Shown here: positions 34,392 through 44,100 of the stretch, one piece after another
How positions within the stretch are numbered: position 1 is the stretch's first letter
Layout of the letters: each line of letters begins with the position of its first letter
Assembly (NCBI RefSeq): GCF_030731045.1
Contig: NZ_JAVALS010000002.1
Span: forward strand, 310,001-374,000
Source of the DNA: Arthrobacter horti
Lineage (GTDB): Bacteria; Actinomycetota; Actinomycetes; Actinomycetales; Micrococcaceae
Direction of reading: 5' to 3'
Length of the DNA: 64,000 nt
Position numbers and translations under genes: made by a program
The notes under the pieces: model-generated
What the model was told of the DNA's origin: nothing
The model's input: only the letters and a program-made list of their open reading frames with translations
The model's database searches: none

Positions 34392-35076
34392 GAACCGCGA
34401 ATTCCGCATCGAATCCATCGGCGAGCTGGAAGCCACGCCTGAGCGCGTCTGGGAGGCCATCAACAACGCCACGCAGGCGTGGATGTTCCCCACGGATCAG
34501 TGGCCCGCCGAGTACCCCGTCAAGGAGTACCCCACCCACGTGATCTCCCGGATGGACGGCCCGGACGGCTGGTTCAACCAGCTGGAGAACACCATCGAGG
34601 CGCTGCCGGGCGGCCGTTCGCGCCTGCACTACGTCCACAGCGGCATCTTCACGGACGACTGGGAGGGCCAGTACGACGGCGCCTCCAAGCACACCGCCTT
34701 CTACCAGCACAATCTCGGCCAGTACCTCATCCACTTCGACGGCAAGCCCGTGGTCTTCACCGACGTCCAGGGCCCGGAGTCCTCCGGTGTGGCCGGTTCC
34801 TTCGACGCCCTCAAGCGGGCGTTCGGGATCGAGAGCACGACGGCGGGGGAGCGGGTCTCCGTGGACGTCGCCGGGGTGGGGGTTCTGGAGGGTGAGCTGG
34901 ACTTCTCCAACCAGTGGTTCTTCGGCATCCGCACCGCGGACACGATGTATCGTTTCTTCGGCCGCGACGCCTTCGGCTCCGTGGTGGGCCTGACGGTGCA
35001 CGACTTCTCCGGCTCCGGCGACTCCGACGCCACCGCCGCGGCGTGGAGCGCGTACTTCGAGGGTCTGTACGCCTGA
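34384..35076 (+). CDS. SRPBCC (AHSA1-like) protein
   Basis: About 230 residues. Starts with IESIGELEATPERVWEAINN, the typical START/AHSA1 opening, followed by a beta-rich core and the closing helix AAAWSAYFEGL. The second half appears to repeat the fold partly (VSVDVAGVGVLEGELDFSNQ). Such proteins bind hydrophobic ligands. Coupled to the upstream regulator by an eight-base overlap and therefore probably under its control. Confidence 0.83.
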   Translation: MSENREFRIESIGELEATPERVWEAINNATQAWMFPTDQWPAEYPVKEYPTHVISRMDGPDGWFNQLENTIEALPGGRSRLHYVHSGIFTDDWEGQYDGASKHTAFYQHNLGQYLIHFDGKPVVFTDVQGPESSGVAGSFDALKRAFGIESTTAGERVSVDVAGVGVLEGELDFSNQWFFGIRTADTMYRFFGRDAFGSVVGLTVHDFSGSGDSDATAAAWSAYFEGLYA

Positions 35077-35098
35077 AATCCATCGACCACTCATCGGT

Positions 35099-35146
35099 TG
35101 CTGAGATATCGTCCGTTAGAGCGCTCTAACGGACGATATCTCAGCA
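35099..35146. repeat. Perfect 48-base palindrome
   Basis: Two 24-base arms meet without a spacer (35099-35122 and 35123-35146); the centre is AGAGCGCTCT. It sits between the ends of two convergent genes and most simply acts as a bidirectional terminator, though a loopless cruciform of this length is unusual and no T-run follows. Confidence 0.8.
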
Positions 35147-35157
35147 GTCGATGCGAC

Positions 35158-36645
35158 TCAGGCGATCGCGACGGCGGGCGGCGCCGGGAGCCGGCTGCGC
35201 AGGCCCGGCGTGGCGAGCAGTTGCGCCTGGGCGTCCTTCAGTGCCAGGATGCCGCGCTCCAGCCGGTCCACGGGCTGGGTGAAGGGGAGGCGCAGGTGGC
35301 CGTCGAACGCGCCGCCGACGCCGAAGCGTGGGCCGGCGGCCACGCGCACGCCGCGCTGGGCGGCCAGGATGGTGAGGGCCGAGCTGCTGAGGGCGCTCGT
35401 TCCTTCGGATCCCCGCGGCAGCGTGCACCACAGTGACAGCCCGCCGCCCGGCGTATGGAAGTGCCATTCCGGCAGGTGCTGCCGGAGCATCGAGGCCAGT
35501 GCGTCCCGCTGCTCCTTCAGCTCCACCAGGCGCTCCGGAAGCCCAGCCAGATCGTGCTGGACGATGTACCGGCCCGCGAGCTGTTCCGCCACCGGCCCGC
35601 CCAGATCCAAGGACGTCCGAGTTTGCGTCATCCGCCGGATGTTGTCCGCGGAGGACCGGGCCCAGCCGATCCGCAGCCCTCCCCAATGGGTCTTGCTGAG
35701 TGAGCCGATGGTGATCACACTGGGCGAGAACGACCCCAGATGGGCCGGCGCCGCGGCGTCGAAGTCGAGGGCTCGGAGCGTCTCATCGGCGATCAGCACC
35801 GTCCCGGCCGCTGCCGCCGCCCGGGCCATCCGGCGTCGCTGGCCTTCCGGCATGAGCAGGCCGGTGGGGTTCTGGAAGTCCGGAATCAGATACGCCATGG
35901 CCGGACGGTGCCGCGCGAGCGTCGCCTCGAACGCCTCCGGATCCCAGCCTCCGGCCCGGGGGAACGCTAGCGGGACGGGCGTGCAGCCGCGGGCCGTGAC
36001 CGCGTCGAAGGCGTGCGGGTAACTGGGGTGCTCCAGGACCACTTTCCGTCCGGGCTGGGCGAAGGTGGCCAGGGCCAGGACCATCGCCTGCTGGGCGCCC
36101 GCCGTCACCATGACCTGGTCCATCGTGGTCGGCAGGCCCTCTGCGGTGAAGCGAGCGGCGATGGCCTCTCGCAGCTCGGGCAGGCCGTAGGAGTCGTAGC
36201 CGAAGCCGGGAAGGAGTGCGGGCAGCTCGCTCAGGGCGGCGGTGTAGGCGCGGTGCACCGCTTCGCCATTTGCCGGCAAAGCCGCGTACGCGAAGTCCAC
36301 CACGTCCTCCGGCACGCGCAGCCCCGGGGCGTAGTCCTGACGTGGGGCCAGCGGGTCCGGGACGCCGGCGCGGCTGGGGATGCAGCTGCGCGCCCGGGTG
36401 CCCTGGCCCGCGGAGAGGAACCCGTCCTGGCGGAGTTCGTTGTACGCGCCGGTCACGGTGGTTCGGCTGACGCCTAGCGTCAGCGCCAGCGTGCGCTCGC
36501 TCGGCAGCGGGGTGTCCAGTGGCAGGCGGCCGTCCAGGATCAGCAGGCGGACGACGTCGGCCAGCTCGCGGTAGGCGGGGGCGGCGCCGAGGCGCCACTG
36601 ACCGAGGAGGCGGCTGAAGGCGGTGCCGGACGTGGCCTGTGTCAT
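35158..36645 (-). CDS. MocR-type GntR/aminotransferase regulator
   Basis: About 495 residues. An N-terminal GntR winged helix (PAYRELADVVRLLILDGRLP, LALTLGVSRTTVTGAYNEL) is fused to a type I aminotransferase domain with the PLP lysine in TIGSLSKTHWGGLRIGW. MocR proteins use PLP or an aldimine as effector. It is divergent from a YczE-type membrane protein across a palindrome; this regulator/YczE arrangement is recurrent in bacteria and suggests direct control of it. Confidence 0.92.
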   Translation of the reverse strand: MTQATSGTAFSRLLGQWRLGAAPAYRELADVVRLLILDGRLPLDTPLPSERTLALTLGVSRTTVTGAYNELRQDGFLSAGQGTRARSCIPSRAGVPDPLAPRQDYAPGLRVPEDVVDFAYAALPANGEAVHRAYTAALSELPALLPGFGYDSYGLPELREAIAARFTAEGLPTTMDQVMVTAGAQQAMVLALATFAQPGRKVVLEHPSYPHAFDAVTARGCTPVPLAFPRAGGWDPEAFEATLARHRPAMAYLIPDFQNPTGLLMPEGQRRRMARAAAAAGTVLIADETLRALDFDAAAPAHLGSFSPSVITIGSLSKTHWGGLRIGWARSSADNIRRMTQTRTSLDLGGPVAEQLAGRYIVQHDLAGLPERLVELKEQRDALASMLRQHLPEWHFHTPGGGLSLWCTLPRGSEGTSALSSSALTILAAQRGVRVAAGPRFGVGGAFDGHLRLPFTQPVDRLERGILALKDAQAQLLATPGLRSRLPAPPAVAIA

Positions 36646-36659
36646 GATGCCAGTATTTC

Positions 36660-36688
36660 AAAGTGGCTATGTTTTTCATAGCCACTTT
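36660..36688. promoter_or_regulatory. MocR operator candidate
   Basis: Inverted repeat AAAGTGGCTATG / CATAGCCACTTT separated by TTTTT, centred between the divergent MocR and YczE starts (15 bases from the former, 18 from the latter). Position and symmetry fit an operator shared by both genes. Confidence 0.7.
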
Positions 36689-36705
36689 TCTGGGATGGTG
36701 GAGCC

Positions 36706-37335
36706 ATGATGTTCCGCAGAATCACTCAGCTCGCCGTCGGTCTGGCCCTGTACGGCTTCTCCATCGCCGTCTTCATCCGTGCCGGGCTGGGCACCTCCCC
36801 GTGGGACATCCTGCATCAGGGAGTGGCCCGGCTGACGGGGGTGACCCCGGGCGTGGTGATCATCGTGCTGAGTTTCCTGCTGCTGCTGGTCTGGATCCCG
36901 CTGCGGCAGAAGCCGGGCTGGGGGACGCTCGCCAATGCGATCGTGGTGGGTCTGTTCGTGGATCTGTCCCTGCCGGTGGTCCCGCGTGCCGACGGACTCG
37001 TGTGGCAGATCGTGTTCCTGCTGGCGGCACTGGTGCTGAACGCCGCGGCCACCGCCTGCTACATCAGCCCGAACTTCGGCCCGGGAGCCCGCGACGGTCT
37101 CATGACGGGCCTGTCCCGCCGCACCGGCTGGTCACTGCGGCTGTGCCGCACGCTCATCGAGGTGACCGTGGCCGCCATCGGCTGGGCCCTGGGTGGTGTG
37201 CTCGGGGTCGGCACCGTGGCGTACGCGCTGTGCATCGGGCCGCTGGTCCAGTGGATCATGCCGTTGTTCGCGATCAAGGGGATCACGAAACTGAAGAATG
37301 CACCCGTGAACGAGGTGGCGAAGGCTGACGCTTAA
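36706..37335 (+). CDS. YczE/YyaS/YitT-family membrane protein
   Basis: About 209 residues and five spans. The family opening LALYGFSIAVFIRAGLGTSPWDILHQG is plain, as are NFGPGARDGLMTGLSRRTGW and GVGTVAYALCIGPLVQW. Probably a transporter or permease-like protein; in MocR neighbourhoods it has been linked to vitamin B6-type or amino-acid compounds. Regulated through the shared palindrome, by inference. Followed by dispersed palindrome member B. Confidence 0.88.
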   Translation: MMFRRITQLAVGLALYGFSIAVFIRAGLGTSPWDILHQGVARLTGVTPGVVIIVLSFLLLLVWIPLRQKPGWGTLANAIVVGLFVDLSLPVVPRADGLVWQIVFLLAALVLNAAATACYISPNFGPGARDGLMTGLSRRTGWSLRLCRTLIEVTVAAIGWALGGVLGVGTVAYALCIGPLVQWIMPLFAIKGITKLKNAPVNEVAKADA

Positions 37336-37340
37336 ACCAA

Positions 37341-37396
37341 CGACTGCTCCGTAGGTGTCGTTCTGGGGGCTCAGAACGACACCTACGGAGCAGTCG
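37341..37396. repeat. Dispersed palindromic element, member B
   Basis: Perfect 25-base arms (37341-37365 and 37372-37396) with a six-base loop. It contains the core CTCCGTAGGTGTCGTTCTG shared, with one change, by member A at 33609. It lies between convergent genes, five bases after one stop and nine before the other. Confidence 0.85.
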
Positions 37397-37405
37397 GTGT
37401 GGAGG

Positions 37406-38353
37406 CTATTCCGGTTCCTTGGCGTCGCCGGCATCCTCCGTCTCGACGGCAGGTTCCGTCTCAGCGTCGGCCGCGCCGTCGTCGTCCGCGTCCTTCGCTT
37501 CCGCATCGACGACGGCGGGCAGCGGCTCGTGCTTATTGCGCTTCAGCGAGATGATCAGGCCGGCCAGGCCGCCCAGGAAGCAGAGCATGGACACCCAGGT
37601 GTTCACGCGCAGGCCCAGGATCAGGTTGGCGTAGTCGGAGCGCATGAGCTCGACGACGAAGCGGCCGGCCGTGTAGATCATGACGTAGAGCGAGAACTCC
37701 ACGCCGCGGGCCAGGCGGAAGCGGCGGCCCAGCAGCAGGATCAGGATGCCGCCGATGGTGCACCAGAGGGCCTCGTAGAGGAAGGTCGGCTGGAAGTAGC
37801 CGAGGATGACTGCCTGGCCGTTCGCGTCCAGGACGGCGCGGCCGGTGGCCGGGTCCATGTTGTGGATGGTCAGGCCCCAGGGGAGCGTGGTGGGGTCGCC
37901 GTAAAGCTCGTTGTTGAACCAGTTGCCCACGCGGCCCATGGCCTGGGCGAAGAGCAGCCCGGGGGCCACAGCGTCCGCGAACGAGCCCAGGCTCACCCCG
38001 ATGCGGCGGCAGCCGATCCACGCACCGAGGCCGCCGAGGGCCACCGCGCCCCAGATACCCAGTCCGCCGTCCCAGATGGCGAAGGCCTTCCACGGGTCCT
38101 TGCCGGGCAGGAAGTACAGCTCCGGGTCCGTGATGACGTGGTAGATGCGCCCGCCCACGATGCCGAACGGCACGGCCCACAGCGCCACATCCAGCACCTT
38201 GCCGCTCTCCACCCCGCGCTTGACCCAGCGGCGGTCGGTCAGCCAGACGGCCAGGACGATGCCGCTGAGGATGCACAGCGCATAGAAGTGGATCGACAGC
38301 GGACCCAGCATGAAGGCGCTGATCGTGGGGGACGGGAGATAGCTGGGCAGCAC
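37406..38353 (-). CDS. lgt: Prolipoprotein diacylglyceryl transferase
   Basis: About 315 residues, seven spans. Lgt signatures: GPLSIHFYALCILSGI, FGIVGGRIYHVITDPE, AQAMGRVGNWFNNELYGDPT (the conserved Arg-Gly-Asn signature) and FLYEALWCTIGG. The enzyme attaches diacylglycerol to the lipobox Cys, so it acts on the lipoproteins encoded here at 1655 and 46059. The last 45 residues are an acidic, Ala/Asp/Glu-rich cytosolic tail, as often seen in actinobacterial Lgt. GTG start. Confidence 0.96.
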   Translation of the reverse strand: MLPSYLPSPTISAFMLGPLSIHFYALCILSGIVLAVWLTDRRWVKRGVESGKVLDVALWAVPFGIVGGRIYHVITDPELYFLPGKDPWKAFAIWDGGLGIWGAVALGGLGAWIGCRRIGVSLGSFADAVAPGLLFAQAMGRVGNWFNNELYGDPTTLPWGLTIHNMDPATGRAVLDANGQAVILGYFQPTFLYEALWCTIGGILILLLGRRFRLARGVEFSLYVMIYTAGRFVVELMRSDYANLILGLRVNTWVSMLCFLGGLAGLIISLKRNKHEPLPAVVDAEAKDADDDGAADAETEPAVETEDAGDAKEPE

Positions 38354-38494
38354 GTGGGAGCTCTTTCGTTCCGCGGAAATTGCGTGCCGGTCTCAGAGAA
38401 CACCCGGCGCCTTGCATGCTATCTGATGGAACTGCCGGAAGGCTCGGTCTCCAGGGCGTCCACGGCGTTCCGTCTTGAAGAATTCCGCCCGCAA

Positions 38495-38532
38495 TGATGG
38501 GTGGCCTGCGGAAATCCGCCGGCCACCCATCA
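38495..38532 (-). terminator. Terminator of formaldehyde-detoxification genes
   Basis: Stem TGATGGGTGGCC / GGCCACCCATCA (38495-38506 and 38521-38532) with an inner GCGG/CCGC hairpin, 12 bases past the metallo-hydrolase stop. Confidence 0.75.
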
Positions 38533-38543
38533 GACCCGGCGCC

Positions 38544-39173
38544 TCAGTGGCCCCGGCTGATCCAGTCCTGCAGCTGCGGCGCCTCGGCTCCCACGGTGGT
38601 GGAATCGCCGTGGCCGGTGTTGACCACGGTCTCCGCCGGCAAGGTCAGCAGACGCTCCCGGATGGAGCCGATGATGGTGGGGAAGTCGCTGTAGGAACGG
38701 CCCGTGGCGCCGGGTCCGCCGGAGAACAGCGTGTCCCCGGTGAACACGGTGCCCAGCTCCGCGGCGTGGAAACTGATTGAACCGGGGGAGTGGCCCGGGG
38801 TGTGCAGCGCCACCAGCTCCGTGCCCGCCACCTCGAAGACCTGCCCGTCCGTGATCTCCGCGTCCGGCGTGGTTCCCGGGTAGACAGCCTCCCAGAGCAT
38901 CTGGTCCGCCGGGTTCAGGTGGACCGGGGCGTTCACCAGGGACGCGAACTCGCGGGCGTGACGGATGTGGTCGTCATGCCCGTGGGTGAGCAGTACGCCG
39001 CGTACCGCACGGCCGCCCACGGCCTCGGCGATCCGCGCGGCGTCGTGCGCCGGGTCGATGATCAGCACCTCGGCGTCGTCGCCCACGATCCAGACGTTGT
39101 TGTCCACGTCCCAGGTGCCGCCGTCCAGCGAGAAGGTGCCGGAGGTGACCAGCTGTTCGATGCGGGCGGTCAC
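38544..39173 (-). CDS. MBL-fold hydrolase (S-formylmycothiol hydrolase candidate)
   Basis: About 209 residues. The zinc-binding motif [16 protein letters not shown], the later His in [13 protein letters not shown] and Asp in [13 protein letters not shown] are complete, as in glyoxalase-II-type enzymes. Its ATG overlaps the stop of the upstream S-hydroxymethylmycothiol dehydrogenase gene. That fixed pair in actinobacteria points to hydrolysis of S-formylmycothiol to formate and mycothiol; the specific reaction is inferred. Confidence 0.87.
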   Translation of the reverse strand: MTARIEQLVTSGTFSLDGGTWDVDNNVWIVGDDAEVLIIDPAHDAARIAEAVGGRAVRGVLLTHGHDDHIRHAREFASLVNAPVHLNPADQMLWEAVYPGTTPDAEITDGQVFEVAGTELVALHTPGHSPGSISFHAAELGTVFTGDTLFSGGPGATGRSYSDFPTIIGSIRERLLTLPAETVVNTGHGDSTTVGAEAPQLQDWISRGH

Positions 39174-40264
39174 AGCTCCACCACCGAACGCAGGACCTCG
39201 CCGCGGTGCATCTTCTCGAATGCGGCCTCCACGTCGCCCAGGCCGATGCGCTCCGTCACGAAGGCGTCCAGCGGCAAGCGGCCCAGGCGGTACTGGTCCA
39301 CGAGCATGGGGAAGTCGCGGCTCGGCAGGCAGTCGCCGTACCAGGAGGACTTCAGGGAACCACCACGACCGAACACGTCCAGCAGCGGCAGCTCCAGGGT
39401 CATCTCCGGCGTGGGCACACCGACCAGGACCACGCGTCCGGCCAGGTCACGGGCGTAGAAGGCCTGCTTGTAGGTCTCCGGGCGGCCCACGGCGTCGATC
39501 ACGACGTCGGCGCCGAAGCCTCCTGTCAGGGCACGGATGGCCTCCACGACGTCTTCGGGACCGGACACCACGCCGTGGGTGGCGCCCAGCGTCTTGGCGA
39601 GCTCCACCTTGGCGGGATCCCGGTCGACGGCGATGATCGTCGTGGCGCCCGCGAGCTTCGCGCCGGCGATCGCGGCATTGCCCACACCGCCGCAGCCGAT
39701 CACGGCCACGGACTCGCCGCGCTTGACCTCACCGGTGTTCATGGCGGCGCCGATGCCCGCCATGATGCCGCAGCCGAGGAGACCGACGGCGGCGGGGTCC
39801 ACGTCGTCGTCGATCACGGTGCACTGTCCGGCGGCCACCAGGGTCTTCTCCGCGAACGAACCGATGCCGAGGGCCGGGGACAGCGGGGTACCGTCCTTCA
39901 GGGTCATCTTCTGCGTGGCGTTGTGCGTGGCGAAGCAGTATTGCGGCTGGCCCTTGGCACAGGCCCGGCAGTTGCCGCACACGGCACGCCAGTTGAGGAT
40001 CACGCGGTCGCCGACCTTGAGGTCCGTCACGTCCGGCCCGACGGCGGACACCACGGCCGTGGACTCGTGACCCAGGAGATAGGGGTAGTCGTCGCCGATG
40101 CCGCCGAGCTTGTAGTGCAGGTCCGTGTGGCAGACGCCGCAGCTCAGGACGTCCACCAGGGCCTCACCGGGCCCGGGGTCCGGAACCAGGATGGTCTCGA
40201 GGGTTGCGGGCTCGCCCTTCGCCTTGACGACGACGGCCTGGACTTCGTGGACGGCAGTGGCCAT
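39170..40264 (-). CDS. S-(hydroxymethyl)mycothiol dehydrogenase
   Basis: Zinc-dependent alcohol dehydrogenase of 364 residues. Catalytic zinc ligands in [12 protein letters not shown] and LLGHEST, structural zinc cysteines in [15 protein letters not shown], and the Rossmann motif [14 protein letters not shown] are present. The class III-like sequence with a mycothiol-type active site (MscR/AdhE2 group) oxidises the formaldehyde-mycothiol adduct with NAD. ATG 40264 follows GGAGG seven bases upstream. Coupled to the MBL hydrolase, forming a formaldehyde detoxification unit. Confidence 0.9.
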   Translation of the reverse strand: MATAVHEVQAVVVKAKGEPATLETILVPDPGPGEALVDVLSCGVCHTDLHYKLGGIGDDYPYLLGHESTAVVSAVGPDVTDLKVGDRVILNWRAVCGNCRACAKGQPQYCFATHNATQKMTLKDGTPLSPALGIGSFAEKTLVAAGQCTVIDDDVDPAAVGLLGCGIMAGIGAAMNTGEVKRGESVAVIGCGGVGNAAIAGAKLAGATTIIAVDRDPAKVELAKTLGATHGVVSGPEDVVEAIRALTGGFGADVVIDAVGRPETYKQAFYARDLAGRVVLVGVPTPEMTLELPLLDVFGRGGSLKSSWYGDCLPSRDFPMLVDQYRLGRLPLDAFVTERIGLGDVEAAFEKMHRGEVLRSVVEL

Positions 40265-40297
40265 GGATGTACCTCCAGTGTTGTGGTTGCTCACATG

Positions 40298-41152
40298 TCA
40301 CGGTATCGGCTGGCAGCGCGTGCAGAAGTAGACCACGCGCTCCTTCCCCGAGTTCTCCTCGCCGAGGGACTCCTGCCGGATGGGCGTGCGGCAGCGCAGG
40401 CAGGGCTGGCGGGCCCGCCCGTAGACGAAGAACTCCGGCCATCGCCCGCCCGCGGCCGGACGGCCCGGCGGCGCGGGTGGGGTGGTCTGCCGCCGGGGGT
40501 TGTCCCGATTCAGGTCCAGGAGACGGTGCGCCTCGCGGACGACGCCGGCCGCGTCCAGGCGGGCGGGCGGGGCACCCGGTGCGGCCACGGGCGCCGCCGG
40601 GTGCAGGCCGGCCAGGAAGCACAGCTCGTTGCGGTAGATGTTCCCCACGCCCGCCATGATCCGCTGATCCAGCAACGCCAGCCCGAGTGGCCGGGCCGGA
40701 TCGGACCGGAGGTTCGCCTCCGCCGTCGCAGGGTCCCAGTCCTCGCCGAGCAGATCGGGCCCCAGGTGACCCACCACCGCGTCCTCCTCCCGGGTCCGGA
40801 CGACCTCCAAGACGCCGAGGGAGAACCCGACCGCACTTCCTTCCGCCACCGTGAGCACGCAGCGTGCCGTGTGACCGGGCCGATGCCAGCGTTCACCCGG
40901 GCGGTACAGCTGCCACTGGCCTTCCATCTTCAGATGGGAATGGATGGTGAGCCCTTCACGGGCCGTGCCTGCCGGTGCCCCGAGCCGGTGCAGCAGATGC
41001 TTGCCGCGGGCTCTGACCTCCAGCGTCCTCCAGCCGCGCAGGTCCAACGTTGCGAAGCGGGGCACCCGGAAGTCGGAACCGGTCAGGGGCTTTCCCGCCA
41101 GGAAACCGTGCAGGAGGGAGGCCTGCTGCCAGAGGGAATCGCCTTCAGGCAC
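40298..41152 (-). CDS. Fpg/Nei-family DNA glycosylase
   Basis: About 284 residues. The N-terminus PEGDSLWQQA has the catalytic Pro2-Glu3 of the family (after Met removal) starting at a GTG; RARGKHLLHRL carries the conserved Lys; IMAGVGNIYRNELCFLAG is the H2TH region; the end has a four-Cys zinc finger (CLRCRTP...CTRCQ). Similar to actinobacterial Nei2, removing oxidised pyrimidines. It overlaps the upstream lhr gene by eight bases, so repair glycosylase and helicase are made together. Confidence 0.93.
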   Translation of the reverse strand: MPEGDSLWQQASLLHGFLAGKPLTGSDFRVPRFATLDLRGWRTLEVRARGKHLLHRLGAPAGTAREGLTIHSHLKMEGQWQLYRPGERWHRPGHTARCVLTVAEGSAVGFSLGVLEVVRTREEDAVVGHLGPDLLGEDWDPATAEANLRSDPARPLGLALLDQRIMAGVGNIYRNELCFLAGLHPAAPVAAPGAPPARLDAAGVVREAHRLLDLNRDNPRRQTTPPAPPGRPAAGGRWPEFFVYGRARQPCLRCRTPIRQESLGEENSGKERVVYFCTRCQPIP

Positions 41153-44100
41153 GGATGCGCACCCCCCTCGGTGTCGAGTACGCCCCCGCGTCCAGGAGGG
41201 CGGCAGCGAGCGGCGTGTTCAGGAGTTCCCCACCGTTGACCTTCTCCATGGCCAGCCGGTCCACGGCGCCCTTTCTGACAGTGGTCACCAGGGACACGGC
41301 GGCCTCAGCCAGGAGGGCCGGATCGTCGGTGAAGGCCAGCAGAGTCTTGCCGCCCCGCTCCACATACAGGACCAGGCGCCCGTCCACCAGGACCACCAAC
41401 GCCCCTGCCTTGCGGCCGGGCCGGTGCCCGCCGGCCGCGCCGTCCAGCGCAGGCCACCCGAGAGCTGCGCCGTACGGGTTGGCGGGATCCGTCGCGGCGA
41501 GGGTCACCGTGCTGTGCACCCGCTCCTCCGGCGTCAGGATCGAACCGTCCTCCGCGAAGGAGCGCAGCCTGTCCACAGTCGCCGGGACGGAGAACTGCGC
41601 GGCGCCGAGCTTCTCGATGAAGTAGCCGCGCCGGGTCTTCCCGCCCTCCTCCAGCTTGCTGAGGACCTTGTACAGCAGGGCGAAGCCTCCCGGCACCTGC
41701 TCCGCCATGACGGAACCGCGGGTCAGGACGCCGTAACGGTCCAAAAGGAGCTCGGCCAGGGCGTGGGCCCGGACAGTGGGGTCCAGGGAAGGCGTCATGA
41801 CGGCGGACCAGCGGCCCGCGCCGAGGGGTGGGACGGCGGAGAACGCGGGGTCCGTGCTGCCGGAGAGGCCCGCGCCAGGGAATCCGCCGTAGCCGGACCC
41901 GCCGTAACCGGAGCCACCCAGCCTCGGCCGCCGCATCGACCGCGCCCGCGACGGGCGCGGCGCCTGCTTGTGGGCCGTCCCGCCGCCGCTCAGCAGCGAA
42001 CGGATGGGTGCGAAGGTGTCTCCCGTGACCCGGCCCGCCCAGACCAGGCCCCACAGTTCCGCCACCATCTCATCGTCCGTGAGGACGGAATCCATGCCCC
42101 CTGCGCTCTCCTTGAGCGGCCGGAAGAAGTACGCGCCCCCGGCCGCCAGCAGTTCCAGGATGCGTTCCTGGGCGGCAGTCGGAGCGAAGTCTTCCGGCGG
42201 TGCGACCGTGAGCGCCGCGGACTCGGTCAGGTGCAGGCTGAGCCAGCCGTCGTTGCCCGGCAGGGAGCCGGTGCCCGTCCACAGCATTTCGCCCGTGGAC
42301 AGGAGTTCGTCCAGCAGGGCGGGGGAGTAGTCGCCGACCCGGGACGGCAGCACCAGCGTCTCCCAGGCCGAGGCCGGCACGGGAACCCCGGCCAGCTGGT
42401 CCACCACCGTCAGCACGCCGTCCAGGCCCTTGAGCTGCGCCGGGCTGCGGGACGTGCCGACGTTCTGCCACACCGGCAGGAAACGGCCGAACGCGGACGG
42501 GTCCACCGGTTCGACCTCGGCCCGGAGTGCCGCGAGCGAGCGGCGTCGCAGCCGGCGCAGCACCTCGGCGTCGCACCACTCCTGACCGCTCACCAGGCCG
42601 GTGACCGGTGTGTCCGCGGAGGCGACTTCGGTCGGATGCGGCCGGAACTCGCCCTCCACCACGCGGCCGTCCGCGGCCCGCCGTTTCAGGACGGAGAGGA
42701 CGACGGCGGTGCCGAGCCCCAGGCGGGACGACACCTCCGCCGTCGTGAACGGGGCGTGGGTGCGTGCGTAGCGTGCCACCAGGTCACCGAGCGGATCGGC
42801 GACGGGCTCCAGGAAGGCGAGCGGGACGCCCATGGGCAGGGGCACACCCAGGCCGTCCCGCAGACGGGCGGCATCCTCCACCGCGGCATACCGCTCCGTA
42901 CCCTGAAGATTCAGCCGAAGCGCCCTGCCCACGTCCACCAGCTCCGTGGCGTGGGCCGGAGCGTTGTCCGGGTCCTCCAGTCGTGCCGCGATCTCCTTCA
43001 CTGTGAGCGGCCCCAGGAGGCGCAGCAGGTCCGCGGCGCCTTCCACGCCCCGGAGCCGCCGGTCCGGGGCCAGGCGTTGCAGCTCCAGCTCGGTCTGCTC
43101 CACGACCTCCGGGTCCAGGAGTTCGCGCAGTTCCACCCGGCCCAGCAGCTCATTGAGCAGGCTGGCGTCCAGAGACAGTGCGGCGGCGCGGCGTTCGGCC
43201 AGGGGCGAGTCGCCTTCGTAGAGGAACTGTGCGGCATAGCCGAACAGGAGGCTCCGGGCGAACGGCGACGGCTGCTTGGTGGTGGTCTCGGAGACCTGGA
43301 TCTCGCGGCGCTGGATCCGCCCGGCCACGTCTTGGAGCGCCGGAAGATCGTAGACGTCCTGCAGGCACTCCCGCACGGTCTCCAGCACAATGGGGAACTG
43401 TGGATACTTCTTGGCCACGTCCAGCAGCTGAGCGGCCCGCTGCCGCTGCTGCCAGAGCGGCTGCCGCTTCCCGGGCGTTTGCCGGGGGAGCAGCAGGGCG
43501 CGCGCGGCGCACTCCCGGAAGCGGGAGGCGAACAGGGCGCTGCCGCCCACCTCCTCCGTGACGATCCGCTCCAGCTCATCCGGTTCGAAGAGGAACAGCT
43601 CGGCCCCTGGCGGTTCGTCCTCCATGAGGGGGACGCGCAGCACGATCCCGTCGTCTGCGGCCATGACGGAACCGTCCAGGCCGTAGCGCTCCTGGAGCCG
43701 GCGGCCCACGGCCAGGGCCCAGGGCGAATGCACGGGCATGCCGAAGGGGCTGTGCAGGACCACGCGCCAGTCACCCAGCTCGTCATGGAAGCGCTCCACC
43801 AGCAGGGCTTTGTCGTTTGGGACCACCGTGGTGGACTGCTGCTGCTCCTTCAGGTACGCCACCAGATTCCCGGCGGCGAAGGGGTCCAGGCCGATGCCTT
43901 CGCAGCGTGCCACGGCCGCGGCCTGGTCCGCGCCGGAGACCTCCCGGACGAATTCGCCCAGCGCCTGGCCGAGCTCCAGTGGCCGGCCCAGGGAGTCGCC
44001 TTTCCAGAACGGCAGCTTGCCCGGCTGCCCGAAGGCCGGGGTGACCAGGACCCGGTCGAAGGTGATGTCCTCGATCCGCCAGCTTGTGGCGCCGAGCGCG

